NCBI GenBank assembly: GCA_031255055.1
Contig: JAIRTG010000204.1
Location: 1 to 10,802 of the forward strand
Origin: Prevotellaceae bacterium
Lineage (GTDB): Bacteria; Bacteroidota; Bacteroidia; Bacteroidales; Paludibacteraceae
DNA: 10,802 nt
Direction: 5' to 3'
Position numbers and translations under genes: made by a program. This document shows, piece by piece, positions 1 through 7,066 of this stretch. Within the stretch, counting starts at the first letter, position 1. Each line of letters starts with the position of its first letter. The notes under the pieces were generated by a model. The model was not told the origin of the DNA. It searched no databases and saw only the letters and a list, made by a program, of their open reading frames with translations.

Positions 1-4
1 CGGC

Positions 5-58
5 GGGGTGCATTATGCCCAGTGAATATAAGGGGTGCATTATGTCCGGTAAATATAA
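5..58. repeat. 27-bp tandem repeat, two copies
   Basis: Two adjacent units (5-31 and 32-58) begin with GGGGTGCATTATG and end with AATATAA; they match at 24 of 27 positions (differences at 18/45, 21/48 and 24/51). The array may continue to the left of the window. No gene overlaps it. It directly abuts a 7-bp-arm hairpin and the GC-rich element, so it is part of a repeat cluster. Confidence 0.8.
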
Positions 59-73
59 GTCGCGTAGCGACTT
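57..73. repeat. Short perfect hairpin, AAGTCGC / GCGACTT
   Basis: A perfect inverted repeat with 7-bp arms (57-63 and 67-73) and a GTA loop. It lies between the 27-bp tandem repeat and the GC-rich element. No T-tract follows, so an intrinsic terminator is unlikely. The same GTCGC/GCGAC core recurs in the palindromic repeats at the right end of the window. Confidence 0.6.
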
Positions 74-74
74 T

Positions 75-155
75 CGGGGCGTTGCGGGGCAGCGCCCCGC
101 AGAGGGGGTAGCGGAAGACGCCGTAGGCGGCTGAAGCGAGGGGGAGACTTCCCCC
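75..155 (+). repeat. GC-rich dispersed hairpin element, copy 1
   Basis: This 81-bp block matches 6916-6996 at 80 of 81 positions (the difference is at 134) and matches 10426-10506 on the other strand. It contains three hairpins in a row: TGCGGGGC-AGC-GCCCCGCA (83-101, 8-bp arms), CGCC-GTA-GGCG (119-129), and GGGGGA-GACT-TCCCCC. It is much richer in GC than the neighbouring genes and has no convincing coding capacity. A pyrimidine-rich linker and CTTTCAAGGAA follow, and copy 3 has related sequence at the same place. I infer a REP- or MITE-like dispersed repeat; no transposase is visible. Confidence 0.85.
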
Positions 156-158
156 CCC

Positions 159-303
159 TACATCTCTTTCTCTTTATCTTCTTTCAAGGAAGACCGCACG
201 GCGGGCCGGAGCAAGGGAGATACTTCCCCCACCCTACATCTCTTTATCTTTATCTTCTTTCAAGGAAGACCGCACGGCGGGCCGGAGCAAGGGAGATACT
301 TCC
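159..303 (+). repeat. 76-bp tandem duplication derived from the GC-rich element
   Basis: Unit 1 (159-234) and unit 2 (235-303, cut short) have a period of 76 bp and are nearly identical. Each has a pyrimidine-rich stretch, CTTTCAAGGAAGACC, then a GC-rich half ending in GGGAGATACTTCC. That half aligns with the second half of the GC-rich element, including a 4-bp stem CCGC-ACG-GCGG (194-204 in unit 1). The units are therefore diverged partial copies of the same family placed next to a full copy. No coding signal is seen. Confidence 0.8.
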
Positions 304-472
304 TTCATTCAACTTCTAATAAAACTTATCGGCTTATTTTATACTTTTAGTTTTCGTTAGAAACAGTAATTTATTCTTCTCAAAACTCTTTAAAATGTAA
401 ATGATTTAACTTTTCGGTGATATTGTTAAAAAAATGACGTTCCCGAAAAACAGGTAAACAGAAACAAATAGC
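304..472. other. AT-rich intergenic leader with no gene seen
   Basis: This stretch between the repeat cluster and the candidate promoter has no ORF of useful length, no tRNA-like fold and no clear repeat. Its composition changes sharply from the GC-rich repeats to AT-rich DNA near 304. It probably holds upstream regulatory DNA of the first operon, but I cannot identify an operator. Confidence 0.5.
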
Positions 473-480
473 TACTTTTG
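473..480 (+). promoter_or_regulatory. Candidate -7 promoter box TACTTTTG for the exported-protein operon
   Basis: TACTTTTG fits the Bacteroidota -7 consensus TAnnTTTG and lies about 80 bases before the tlpA-like ATG. The expected upstream TTTG (-33) box is not evident at normal spacing, so only half of the promoter is supported. A 6-bp-arm hairpin (TTAGCG 489-494, CGCTAA 503-508) would lie at the start of the leader. The same octamer precedes the aminotransferase on the other strand. Confidence 0.45.
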
Positions 481-559
481 CCGGATAATTAGCGGACTAT
501 CGCGCTAACTTTAATAGACTCACGTTTATATTATTCATTAACAACACACATTTTATATT

Positions 560-1051
560 ATGAAAAAAATCATTCTCATCACGGCTATGTCCGTTTTGGC
601 AAGCATAATTCCTGCTTCCGCACAGTTGCCGTCCGTTACGCTGAAAAATACGGACGGAAAAACAGTAGATACCGCAAAACTGAATAATGATGGAAAACCA
701 TTTATTATCAGTTTTTTCGCTTTATGGTGCAAACCCTGTCTGCGCGAACTGACCGCTATACACGACGTTTATGCCGACTGGCAAGATGAAACCGGTGTTA
801 AATTAATTGCTATCTCGATCGACGAAGGACAAAATAGCTTGAAAGTCGCTCCGTACGTTAACGGTAACGGCTGGGAATATGACGTACTGCTTGACCCGAA
901 CGGTGATTTTAAACGGGCAATGGGCGTTAACATGGTACCCGCAATATTCGTCATCGATGAAAACGGTAAAGTCGCATCATCACGCACCGGTTATACAGAC
1001 GGTTCGGAAGGACATCTGCTGGAAGAAGTGAAAAAACTGTTGGAAAAATAA
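560..1051 (+). CDS. TlpA-like exported thioredoxin-fold protein
   Basis: This is a 163-residue protein with a signal peptide (about 1-21, cleavage after ASA) followed by one thioredoxin-like domain of the TlpA/AhpC-TSA type. The active site is W56-C57-K-P-C60, and the cis-proline is P127 in the VPAIFVID strand. Such proteins reduce or isomerise disulfides in the periplasm, or act in cytochrome c maturation; which one applies here cannot be told. There is no TlpA-type membrane anchor, so the mature protein should be soluble in the periplasm. It is the first gene of a four-gene operon, 13 bases before the next start. The ATG at 560 is chosen because a normal signal peptide begins there. The family call is firm; the substrate is unknown. 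Confidence 0.9.
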   Translation: MKKIILITAMSVLASIIPASAQLPSVTLKNTDGKTVDTAKLNNDGKPFIISFFALWCKPCLRELTAIHDVYADWQDETGVKLIAISIDEGQNSLKVAPYVNGNGWEYDVLLDPNGDFKRAMGVNMVPAIFVIDENGKVASSRTGYTDGSEGHLLEEVKKLLEK

Positions 1052-1064
1052 AACCGTCTCTCTA

Positions 1065-2750
1065 ATGAATTTAATGAAAAAATCAACACTCCTTCTCTTC
1101 TCCGGTTTGCTGTTCGGCCTGTCCTCTTTTGCTCAAGATACCACTCAAAAAAAATTTCCCCTATCGGTAAACGGAAGCATCCAGTCCGATATCCTGTTCC
1201 CGGAGGAAGATAAAGCCATCGGCGCTGTTGCATACGATGAATTTGCACGTACAAATACATACGCCGATGTCAATATTATGAATCGGTATGTTGAGGCGGG
1301 TACGCGCTTCGAGTTTTTGAAATACCCGCTGCCGGGCTACGAACCCGATTTCGGCGGTTGGGGATTCCCGTTCTTCTACCTGACAGGAAAATATAAATCT
1401 CTGAAAATGACAATCGGCGACTTTTACGACCAATTCGGCAGCGGATTCATTTTTAGAACGTATCAGGAACGCAGTCTGGGTATTGATAACGCCCTGAGGG
1501 GAGTCCGTCTTGTTTTTGAACCCTACAAAGGAATTCAACTCAAAGCGCTGGGTGGTAAACAAAGACGCTATTTCGACCTCAATGATAGCTTTGTTTGGGG
1601 CGCCGACCTGGAATTGAATGTCGAACAGTGGCTGAAATCGTTTCGGGAATCTAATACCTATCTGACTTTCGGCGGATCGTATGTGGGGAAGCACGAAAAA
1701 GAAGATGTTGTGCTGATTGACCCTACACATCGCCTGAGATTTCCCGAAAATATAGGAGCATTCGATTTCAGGATGCAGTTGAGAAAAGGCGATTACAGCT
1801 TTTTGACCGAATACGCCCTGAAAGTAAACGACCCGTCGTTCGACAATAAATATATCTATAAAAACGGATCGGCGCTGATGTTTTCCGGCTCTTATTCCAA
1901 ACGGGGGGTGAGCGTCTTGTTACAGGCTAAACGCAGCGATAATATGTCGTTCAGAAGCCGACGTGCGATTTCGGGTACTTCGTCGTTTATCAACCATCTG
2001 CCGGCGTTTGCGTTACAGCATACCTATGCCCTGGCGGCTTTTTACCCGTATGCCACACAGCCGGACGGTGAATGGGCTTTTCAGGGAAGTTTCGGTTACA
2101 CTTTCCAAAGAAAAACAGCGTTAGGCGGAAAATACGGAACGACACTAAAAGCAAATGTGTCCTATATCCGCCCGATTGATAAACAGTATATCGACGGTTT
2201 TGACCCCAATAGTAGCGCCACGTCGATGTCCGTCGCGGGTACGGACGGTTATACCTCTTCTTTCTTTAAATTCGGCGATGAATTGTATTATCAGGATATC
2301 AACTTCTCGATAGATAAACGAATTACATCCGATTTTAAACTGCATTTCATGTATATGAATCAGCATTTTAACGACATCGTTCGGGGACATGCGGGCCGTA
2401 TGATACGGTCGAATATATTTGTGCTTGACATGAATTATAAGCTGAATAAAAACTATACGCTAAGGTCGGAACTGCAATATCTGCATACAAAACAGGACGA
2501 AGGAAATTGGGCGTATGCGTTGTTGGAACTTTCGATGTTTTCGCGATTCATGTTCACATTGTCCGACATGTATAACGCAGGGGCTACCAAACAGCATTAT
2601 TACAAAGCATTGGTGACATTCAGTCACAAATCGCATCTGTTGAGCGCCGGTTACGGACGTACCAGAGAAGGCTTGGATTGTTCGGGAGGTATTTGCAGAA
2701 TGGTGCCGGCTACCAAAGGATTTCAAATAGCATATAATTATAATTTTTAG
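1065..2750 (+). CDS. DUF6029-like exported protein, probable outer-membrane beta-barrel
   Basis: The ORF encodes 561 residues. The N-terminus has a signal peptide ending near SSFAQ. The start may instead be codon 4 (ATG at 1074), which gives the usual M-K-K opening; both are possible. The mature part is rich in alternating aromatic and polar strands and short turns and ends in YNYNF, a C-terminal aromatic residue typical of outer-membrane barrels. It resembles proteins annotated DUF6029 in Bacteroidales, which have no established biochemical role; that match is from memory. It follows the thioredoxin gene by 13 bases and precedes the Omp28-like gene by 11, so co-transcription is very likely. 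An outer-membrane channel or assembly role tied to its redox neighbours is inference. Confidence 0.75.
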   Translation: MNLMKKSTLLLFSGLLFGLSSFAQDTTQKKFPLSVNGSIQSDILFPEEDKAIGAVAYDEFARTNTYADVNIMNRYVEAGTRFEFLKYPLPGYEPDFGGWGFPFFYLTGKYKSLKMTIGDFYDQFGSGFIFRTYQERSLGIDNALRGVRLVFEPYKGIQLKALGGKQRRYFDLNDSFVWGADLELNVEQWLKSFRESNTYLTFGGSYVGKHEKEDVVLIDPTHRLRFPENIGAFDFRMQLRKGDYSFLTEYALKVNDPSFDNKYIYKNGSALMFSGSYSKRGVSVLLQAKRSDNMSFRSRRAISGTSSFINHLPAFALQHTYALAAFYPYATQPDGEWAFQGSFGYTFQRKTALGGKYGTTLKANVSYIRPIDKQYIDGFDPNSSATSMSVAGTDGYTSSFFKFGDELYYQDINFSIDKRITSDFKLHFMYMNQHFNDIVRGHAGRMIRSNIFVLDMNYKLNKNYTLRSELQYLHTKQDEGNWAYALLELSMFSRFMFTLSDMYNAGATKQHYYKALVTFSHKSHLLSAGYGRTREGLDCSGGICRMVPATKGFQIAYNYNF

Positions 2751-2761
2751 AGTATCGGAAT

Positions 2762-3571
2762 ATGAAAAAGAGACTATTTATAATCGCCGTTGTAAGTGTT
2801 TTTATCGGCGCGTTCTATTCCTGCGACATTATCGACAATAGTGAGCGGTATGTGGAAGTGCCGATGTCTGAGATAAACAAAACGGTATTATTGGAAGATT
2901 TTACGGGACAACGGTGTGTGAACTGTCCCGAAGCACACGAAATTGCCCGACAGTTGCAGGAACAGTATAATCATGCGGTGATCGTGGTGGCCATACATGC
3001 CGGAGGACTTTCCCGCCCTGCGCTGCGTACGCCGGAAGGAGAGGAATATGATTACAAATTTAATACAACAGGGAATTGGCCTGCCGGCGCTTTTGACCGA
3101 AAGGCTATTCTCGGTGATGTGGCCAAATGGTCGGCCGAAATAAGTCGCCGGATCGAAAATCCGGCTTTGGTCAACATCGAGATGAGTTGTGAATATGACG
3201 AAAATACACGTAAAATCGACATCTCGACCACCATCAGGGCTTTGGAACAGTCGGACGATGAACTGAAATTGCAACTGTGGCTGCTCGAAAGTAACATTGT
3301 TGCACGTCAGACCGTGCCGAATGAATCGGATGATGATCTTAACTATGTTCACCATCATGTGTTGCGAAAAGCTATCAACGGTACTTGGGGCGAAACGTTG
3401 CCGAAAATAAACAAAGAGGAATCCGTCACGGTGCCCTTTACCGGAAATCTGGAAAAAGAATGGTTCCTGAATGAAGATTTCGCTAAACATGTTTCGATTG
3501 TAGGATTTGTTTATAGAGCATCGAATAATGAAGTTTTACAAACCGTAGAAATCAAACTGATAAAGGAATAA
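2762..3571 (+). CDS. Omp28-like lipoprotein with thioredoxin-type CxxC
   Basis: This 269-residue protein starts with a lipoprotein signal (hydrophobic 5-19, then F-Y-S-C21), so Cys21 is the likely lipidated residue. An Omp28-family thioredoxin-like region follows: LLEDFTGQRCVNCPEAH with C52-V-N-C55, and N-W-P107-A-G at the expected cis-proline position. The remaining ~150 residues are beta-rich. Omp28 was first known as an outer-membrane antigen of Porphyromonas gingivalis; the CxxC suggests thiol exchange, but the reaction is not established. The gene begins 11 bases after the barrel gene and is followed 25 bases later by the T9SS cargo gene. With the upstream TlpA-like protein it makes two thioredoxin-fold members in one operon. 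Confidence 0.85.
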   Translation: MKKRLFIIAVVSVFIGAFYSCDIIDNSERYVEVPMSEINKTVLLEDFTGQRCVNCPEAHEIARQLQEQYNHAVIVVAIHAGGLSRPALRTPEGEEYDYKFNTTGNWPAGAFDRKAILGDVAKWSAEISRRIENPALVNIEMSCEYDENTRKIDISTTIRALEQSDDELKLQLWLLESNIVARQTVPNESDDDLNYVHHHVLRKAINGTWGETLPKINKEESVTVPFTGNLEKEWFLNEDFAKHVSIVGFVYRASNNEVLQTVEIKLIKE

Positions 3572-3596
3572 ATAACCAACTAAATAAATTTATTAT

Positions 3597-4355
3597 ATGA
3601 AAAGAATTTGTACAATTATTTTAGCGCTGTTTGCCTTTGGTCTTTATGCTTCGGCGCAATCGGTTGCCTTTTATAAAGACGGCCACATTTTGGAACCAAA
3701 CGCAGAGATTACTATAACGGAATTTCACGCTAATGATGAGGAAGTTGAAATGTTATCGGGTGTCATATTAAAAAATCTGACGAATCAGACTGTTCGTGTC
3801 AGGATTGAACAAACGGTACTTGAACGTCCCAAAGGCGTTACTATAGACGATAGATATACCGGGTTTTATTGGTGTTTGTCGAGTTGTATAGTGGGATGGA
3901 AAAACAGCTCTATGGAAGGCGTAATTGGCCCGAATGAAGAATTGGCCGCACCTGATTTTCATCTCGATTATCATCCCGGCGAATATGTCGGAATAGCGAA
4001 GGCGGAATACGCATTGACCAATTTGGATGAAACAAGAGGAGAAGTAAGGTCTGTGGTTATTACTTATAATTACAGCCAGGATACAAAGGTGGATAATGTT
4101 TCAAAAAACACAGATGCGTTATCGGCAAGCTATAAAAACGGCGCATTATATGTTAATTACAATTTCAGGGACGGTTCTATGTATGAAATAACCGTCAACG
4201 ACATAACAGGAAAGGCCGTCTACCGGCAAAAAAATGCGGGAGGAGACGAACAATTGATTCTTCCGGCACAGTTGAACAAAGGAATGTATATTGTGTCGGT
4301 GAAAAATGCGACAAAAAATTCGGTGTCGACAAAGAAATTTATTGTAGCAAACTAA
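3597..4355 (+). CDS. Secreted protein with type IX secretion (T9SS) C-terminal sorting domain
   Basis: The 252-residue product has a signal peptide (about 1-20, ending YASA). Residues ~22-165 form a beta-rich domain I cannot assign to a function; it carries a close Cys pair C93-L-S-S-C97 flanked by aromatics. The last ~75 residues match a type A T9SS sorting domain: a YEITVNDITGKAVY strand, then LNKGMYIVSVKN and a final KKFIVAN. The protein is thus predicted to cross the outer membrane by T9SS and be anchored or released. It is the last gene of the operon, 25 bases after the Omp28-like gene, with a hairpin terminator about 30 bases after its stop. The Cys pair could be a substrate of the operon's thiol proteins; that is inference. 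Confidence 0.85.
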   Translation: MKRICTIILALFAFGLYASAQSVAFYKDGHILEPNAEITITEFHANDEEVEMLSGVILKNLTNQTVRVRIEQTVLERPKGVTIDDRYTGFYWCLSSCIVGWKNSSMEGVIGPNEELAAPDFHLDYHPGEYVGIAKAEYALTNLDETRGEVRSVVITYNYSQDTKVDNVSKNTDALSASYKNGALYVNYNFRDGSMYEITVNDITGKAVYRQKNAGGDEQLILPAQLNKGMYIVSVKNATKNSVSTKKFIVAN

Positions 4356-4385
4356 GCCGTCGGGCTATATCAGGTCAAAATAAAT

Positions 4386-4424
4386 AACAAGGTTATTCGA
4401 ATATATCGGATAACCTTGTTTTGT
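4386..4424 (+). terminator. Hairpin terminator of the exported-protein operon
   Basis: A perfect 11-bp stem AACAAGGTTAT (386-396 in this kilobase) / ATAACCTTGTT (410-420) encloses a 13-base loop and is followed by TTGT. It lies 30 bases after the stop of the T9SS-cargo gene. The T-run is short and interrupted, so termination may be partial; a stronger terminator follows at 4562. Confidence 0.6.
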
Positions 4425-4427
4425 GTA

Positions 4428-4596
4428 CCGACGGACGACTTTTCCCGTTCCGTTTTTTTGCAGTTCGACCGCTACTACTCCACACGGCATGACCTTGTGC
4501 ATTGTCCGTCGGGAGAACAATCGTACTAAATCAATTTTAGTAGCTTTTCATGATAATGCGGATACCCTTGCTCGTGATGAGTAGGGGTATTTTTTT
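4428..4596 (+). ncRNA. Candidate structured small RNA or long 3' UTR
   Basis: Between two terminator hairpins lies a stretch without an ORF that can fold. Its ends pair as CCGACGGAC (4428-4436) with GTCCGTCGG (4504-4512), a perfect 9-bp closing helix. A 7-bp hairpin TACTAAA/TTTAGTA (4524-4530/4536-4542) follows, then a strong intrinsic terminator. TAACCTTG at 4411-4418 differs by one base from the TAnnTTTG -7 box and is spaced for a start near 4425. I do not recognise an RNA family. It may instead be the structured tail of the operon mRNA. Low confidence. Confidence 0.3.
4562..4596 (+). terminator. Strong intrinsic terminator
   Basis: A 12-bp stem (4562-4573 with 4579-4590, two G-U pairs) closes a 5-base GTGAT loop and is followed directly by a run of six T (seven counting the last stem base). 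It reads only on the + strand, as no T-run follows on the other strand. It ends either read-through from the operon or the candidate small RNA before the convergent tex gene. Confidence 0.75.
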
Positions 4597-4639
4597 GCGG
4601 AAGACTTGCAGGGTAAATAAACTACAAGGTTTTGCAAAA

Positions 4640-4674
4640 TACTAAACTCTAAACACGAACCGCTAAATACTACC
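4640..4674. repeat. Degenerate heptamer track beyond the tex stop
   Basis: Five consecutive 7-base units can be read here: TACTAAA, CTCTAAA, CACGAAC, CGCTAAA and TACTACC. They resemble the ACACTAA form of the heptamer family found intact near 8314-8978. The track lies about 30 bases beyond the tex stop. It looks like a decayed member of the family; with so few units, chance similarity is possible. Confidence 0.4.
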
Positions 4675-4702
4675 ATATCGAGATGGGAAGGAGGTTTTTC
4701 GC

Positions 4703-6844
4703 CTACGACGGAACGATCAGTTTCAGTTGTATCCGTTTTCTCTCAGGATCGACTTTGAGTACCTGCACATTGACATATTCGTGCAGGGAAACAATTTCGG
4801 CGGGATTGCTTACATGGCGGTCGGCCATTTGCGAAATGTGGATCAAACCGTTTTCTTTGATGCCGATATCGACAAATGCCCCGAAATTGGTAATGTTGTT
4901 CACAATGCCGGGAAGTTCCATGTCGACCCTCAAATCGTCGATTGTTTTTATGCGCGGGTCAAATTCAAAGACGGCTATCGCCTTGCGGGGGTCGCGTCCG
5001 GGTTTTTCCAACTCTTCGACAATATCGGTCAGTGTAGGCAGACCTGTTTTCTCGCTGACATACCTGTTCAAATCAATCCGACGTATCAGGTCGCTGTTGC
5101 CAATCAAATCTTTCACGGATATATTCAAATCGTCCGCCATTTTTTCCACTATCGGGTAGCTTTCGGGGTGTACCGCCGAATTGTCTAACGCTTGCTCGCC
5201 ATCCGAAATACGTAAAAAACCGGCAGATTGCTCAAATGTTTTAGGCCCCATCTTCGGTACCTTCAGCAGTTGCTTCCGGTTGGTGAAAGCGCCGTTCGCG
5301 GCACGGTAGTCGACAATGTGCTGCGCCAACTGAGGCCCTAATCCCGAAATATAGGTCAGCAGATGTTTGCTGGCCGTATTCAGGTTCACCCCTACCCTAT
5401 TCACGGCGTTCTCTACCGTCTGATCCAGCGACTTTTTCAACAATACCTGATCTACATCGTGCTGATACTGTCCCACTCCTATTGATTTCGGGTCTATTTT
5501 TACCAGTTCGGCCAAAGGGTCCATCAAGCGGCGACCGATAGAAATAGCCCCTCTTACGGTCACATCGTATTCGGGAAATTCTTCCCGCGCTATTTTGGAT
5601 GCCGAATAAACCGACGCGCCGCTCTCGCTTACAACAAATACCTGCAGTTTGCGGTCGAACCGGACATCTTGTATCAACTGTTCGGTTTCGCGTCCCGCCG
5701 TACCGTTGCCGACGGATATGGCTTGGATGTCGTATGTCGCTACCAACTGCTGTAGTTTGTGTATCGCGCGGCTGTATTCACGCTGAGGCGGATGCGGATA
5801 AATCGTCTCGTTATGCAACAAATTACCTTCGGCGTCGAGGCAGACCAGTTTACAGCCTGTTCTGAATCCGGGGTCGATGCCCATCACCCGTTTCTGTCCC
5901 AAAGGCGGAGATAGCAGGAGTTGTTTCAGGTTTTCGGCAAATACGCGGATTGCCTCCACGTCGGCTTTCTGCTTGCTTTCGTTGGCAAATTCCATTTCGA
6001 TGGAAGGTTTTAGCAATCGTTTGTAGGCGTCCGTCATGGCGTCGTACACCTGCTCTGCCGACGCGGTGTTGTTCTTCACAAAAATACGCTCCAACCGTTC
6101 GATGCAGTGTTCGCTGTCGGGCGAGATGCTTAGCCGTAAAAAACCTTCAGACTCTCCCCTGCGCATGGCCAGTAGACGATGCGACGAACAGCGCGAAAGC
6201 TTTCCGTTGTACTCAAAATAATCGCTGTATTTCACTGCTTCCGCTTCTTTGCCCTTTACGAGCTTGGACGTGATGACTGCCTCCCGCGCAAATATCGACC
6301 GGACGGCGGTTCGGGCGACTTCGCTCTCGCTGATCCATTCGGCAATAATGTCTTTGGCGCCTTTTATTGCGTCGTCAACGCTTTCGACGCCGTCTTTCAG
6401 GTAATTCGACGCTATCTGTTCGACGTTGTCAATGTGCTGTTTCATGATGATTTTCGCTAAAGACTCCAGTCCTTTTTCGCGGGCAATTTCGGCCCGTGTG
6501 CGACGCTTCGGTTTGTATGGGAGATAAATATCTTCCAGTTCGGTACCGTACCAACAGTTTTCGATGCGACTTTTCAGTTCATCGGTCAGTTTTCCCTGCG
6601 CTTCGATGGTCGTCAGGATGGTTTCTTTCCGTTTGAGAAGTTCCTGTAGCTTTTCGTACTGTGTTTTCAAGTCGGCCAGTTGTATTTCGTCCATTCCGCC
6701 GGTGGCTTCTTTGCGATACCGACTGATAAAGGGTATCGTTGCGCCGCCGTTGAAGAGTTGAATGGCGTGTTGAACCTGCCGCTGCGATAGTTGCAGGGTG
6801 GAAGATAGCAGTTGAAGTGTTTTTTCGGGTGTTTCTAAAGACAT
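4703..6844 (-). CDS. tex: Tex, S1-domain RNA-binding transcription accessory protein
   Basis: The 713-residue product is a full-length Tex: an N-terminal helical Tex domain (~1-190), a YqgF/RNase H-like domain (~319-440; GIDPGFRTG at 322-330, GNGTAGRETE at 379-388, SESGASVYSASKIA at 406-419), helix-hairpin-helix repeats (~498-546; GLGPQLAQHI, KMGPKTF), and a C-terminal S1 domain (~641-709; GIVNNITNFGAFVDIG, GLIHIS). Tex is a conserved cytoplasmic protein that binds nucleic acid and affects transcription or RNA turnover; its exact role in Bacteroidota is not settled. I start it at the ATG at 6842-6844 (M-S-L-E-T). The frame stays open for 52 more codons, but those cross the GC-rich repeat and are low-complexity Arg/Pro. 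The start follows an A-rich leader. The stop is TAG. Confidence 0.95.
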   Translation of the reverse strand: MSLETPEKTLQLLSSTLQLSQRQVQHAIQLFNGGATIPFISRYRKEATGGMDEIQLADLKTQYEKLQELLKRKETILTTIEAQGKLTDELKSRIENCWYGTELEDIYLPYKPKRRTRAEIAREKGLESLAKIIMKQHIDNVEQIASNYLKDGVESVDDAIKGAKDIIAEWISESEVARTAVRSIFAREAVITSKLVKGKEAEAVKYSDYFEYNGKLSRCSSHRLLAMRRGESEGFLRLSISPDSEHCIERLERIFVKNNTASAEQVYDAMTDAYKRLLKPSIEMEFANESKQKADVEAIRVFAENLKQLLLSPPLGQKRVMGIDPGFRTGCKLVCLDAEGNLLHNETIYPHPPQREYSRAIHKLQQLVATYDIQAISVGNGTAGRETEQLIQDVRFDRKLQVFVVSESGASVYSASKIAREEFPEYDVTVRGAISIGRRLMDPLAELVKIDPKSIGVGQYQHDVDQVLLKKSLDQTVENAVNRVGVNLNTASKHLLTYISGLGPQLAQHIVDYRAANGAFTNRKQLLKVPKMGPKTFEQSAGFLRISDGEQALDNSAVHPESYPIVEKMADDLNISVKDLIGNSDLIRRIDLNRYVSEKTGLPTLTDIVEELEKPGRDPRKAIAVFEFDPRIKTIDDLRVDMELPGIVNNITNFGAFVDIGIKENGLIHISQMADRHVSNPAEIVSLHEYVNVQVLKVDPERKRIQLKLIVPS

Positions 6845-6905
6845 ATTTTTCTTATTATGTTGTTGGATAAAGTGTTTTTTATATTGTGTATGGGATGCCT
6901 TGATG

Positions 6906-6996
6906 CACTGTCTTCCGGGGCGTTGCGGGGCAGCGCCCCGCAGAGGGGGTAGCGGAAGACGCCGTAGGCGGCTGTAGCGAGGGGGAGACTTCCCCC
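6906..6996 (+). repeat. GC-rich dispersed hairpin element, copy 2
   Basis: Bases 6916-6996 match copy 1 at 80 of 81 positions, with the same hairpin series (8-bp-arm hairpin, CGCC-GTA-GGCG, then GGGGGA-GACT-TCCCCC). On its left CACTGTCTT (6906-6914) is shared with copy 3 but not with copy 1, which suggests the true element edge lies there. It fills much of the 222-base gap between the permease and tex and is transcribed through if those genes share a message. In that reading neither main hairpin is followed by a T-run, so it is not a standard terminator. Confidence 0.85.
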
Positions 6997-7066
6997 ACAT
7001 AAAAAATAACTCTTTCCGGACGGATAATACATAAAAACATCGCGCATGAAGTATGGGTGATATTTT

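Noticed and set aside
83..101. Intrinsic terminator at the GC-rich hairpin
   Set aside because: The stem is strong but followed by GAGGGGG rather than a T-run, in all three copies and on either strand.
1..303. Insertion sequence remnant
   Set aside because: No transposase fragment can be read in any frame, and no matching terminal inverted repeats with a target duplication were found.
4683..5188. Two overlapping + strand ORFs opposite the tex 3' end
   Set aside because: They lie within the S1-domain coding region of tex and mirror its codon pattern; no signal or motif supports them.
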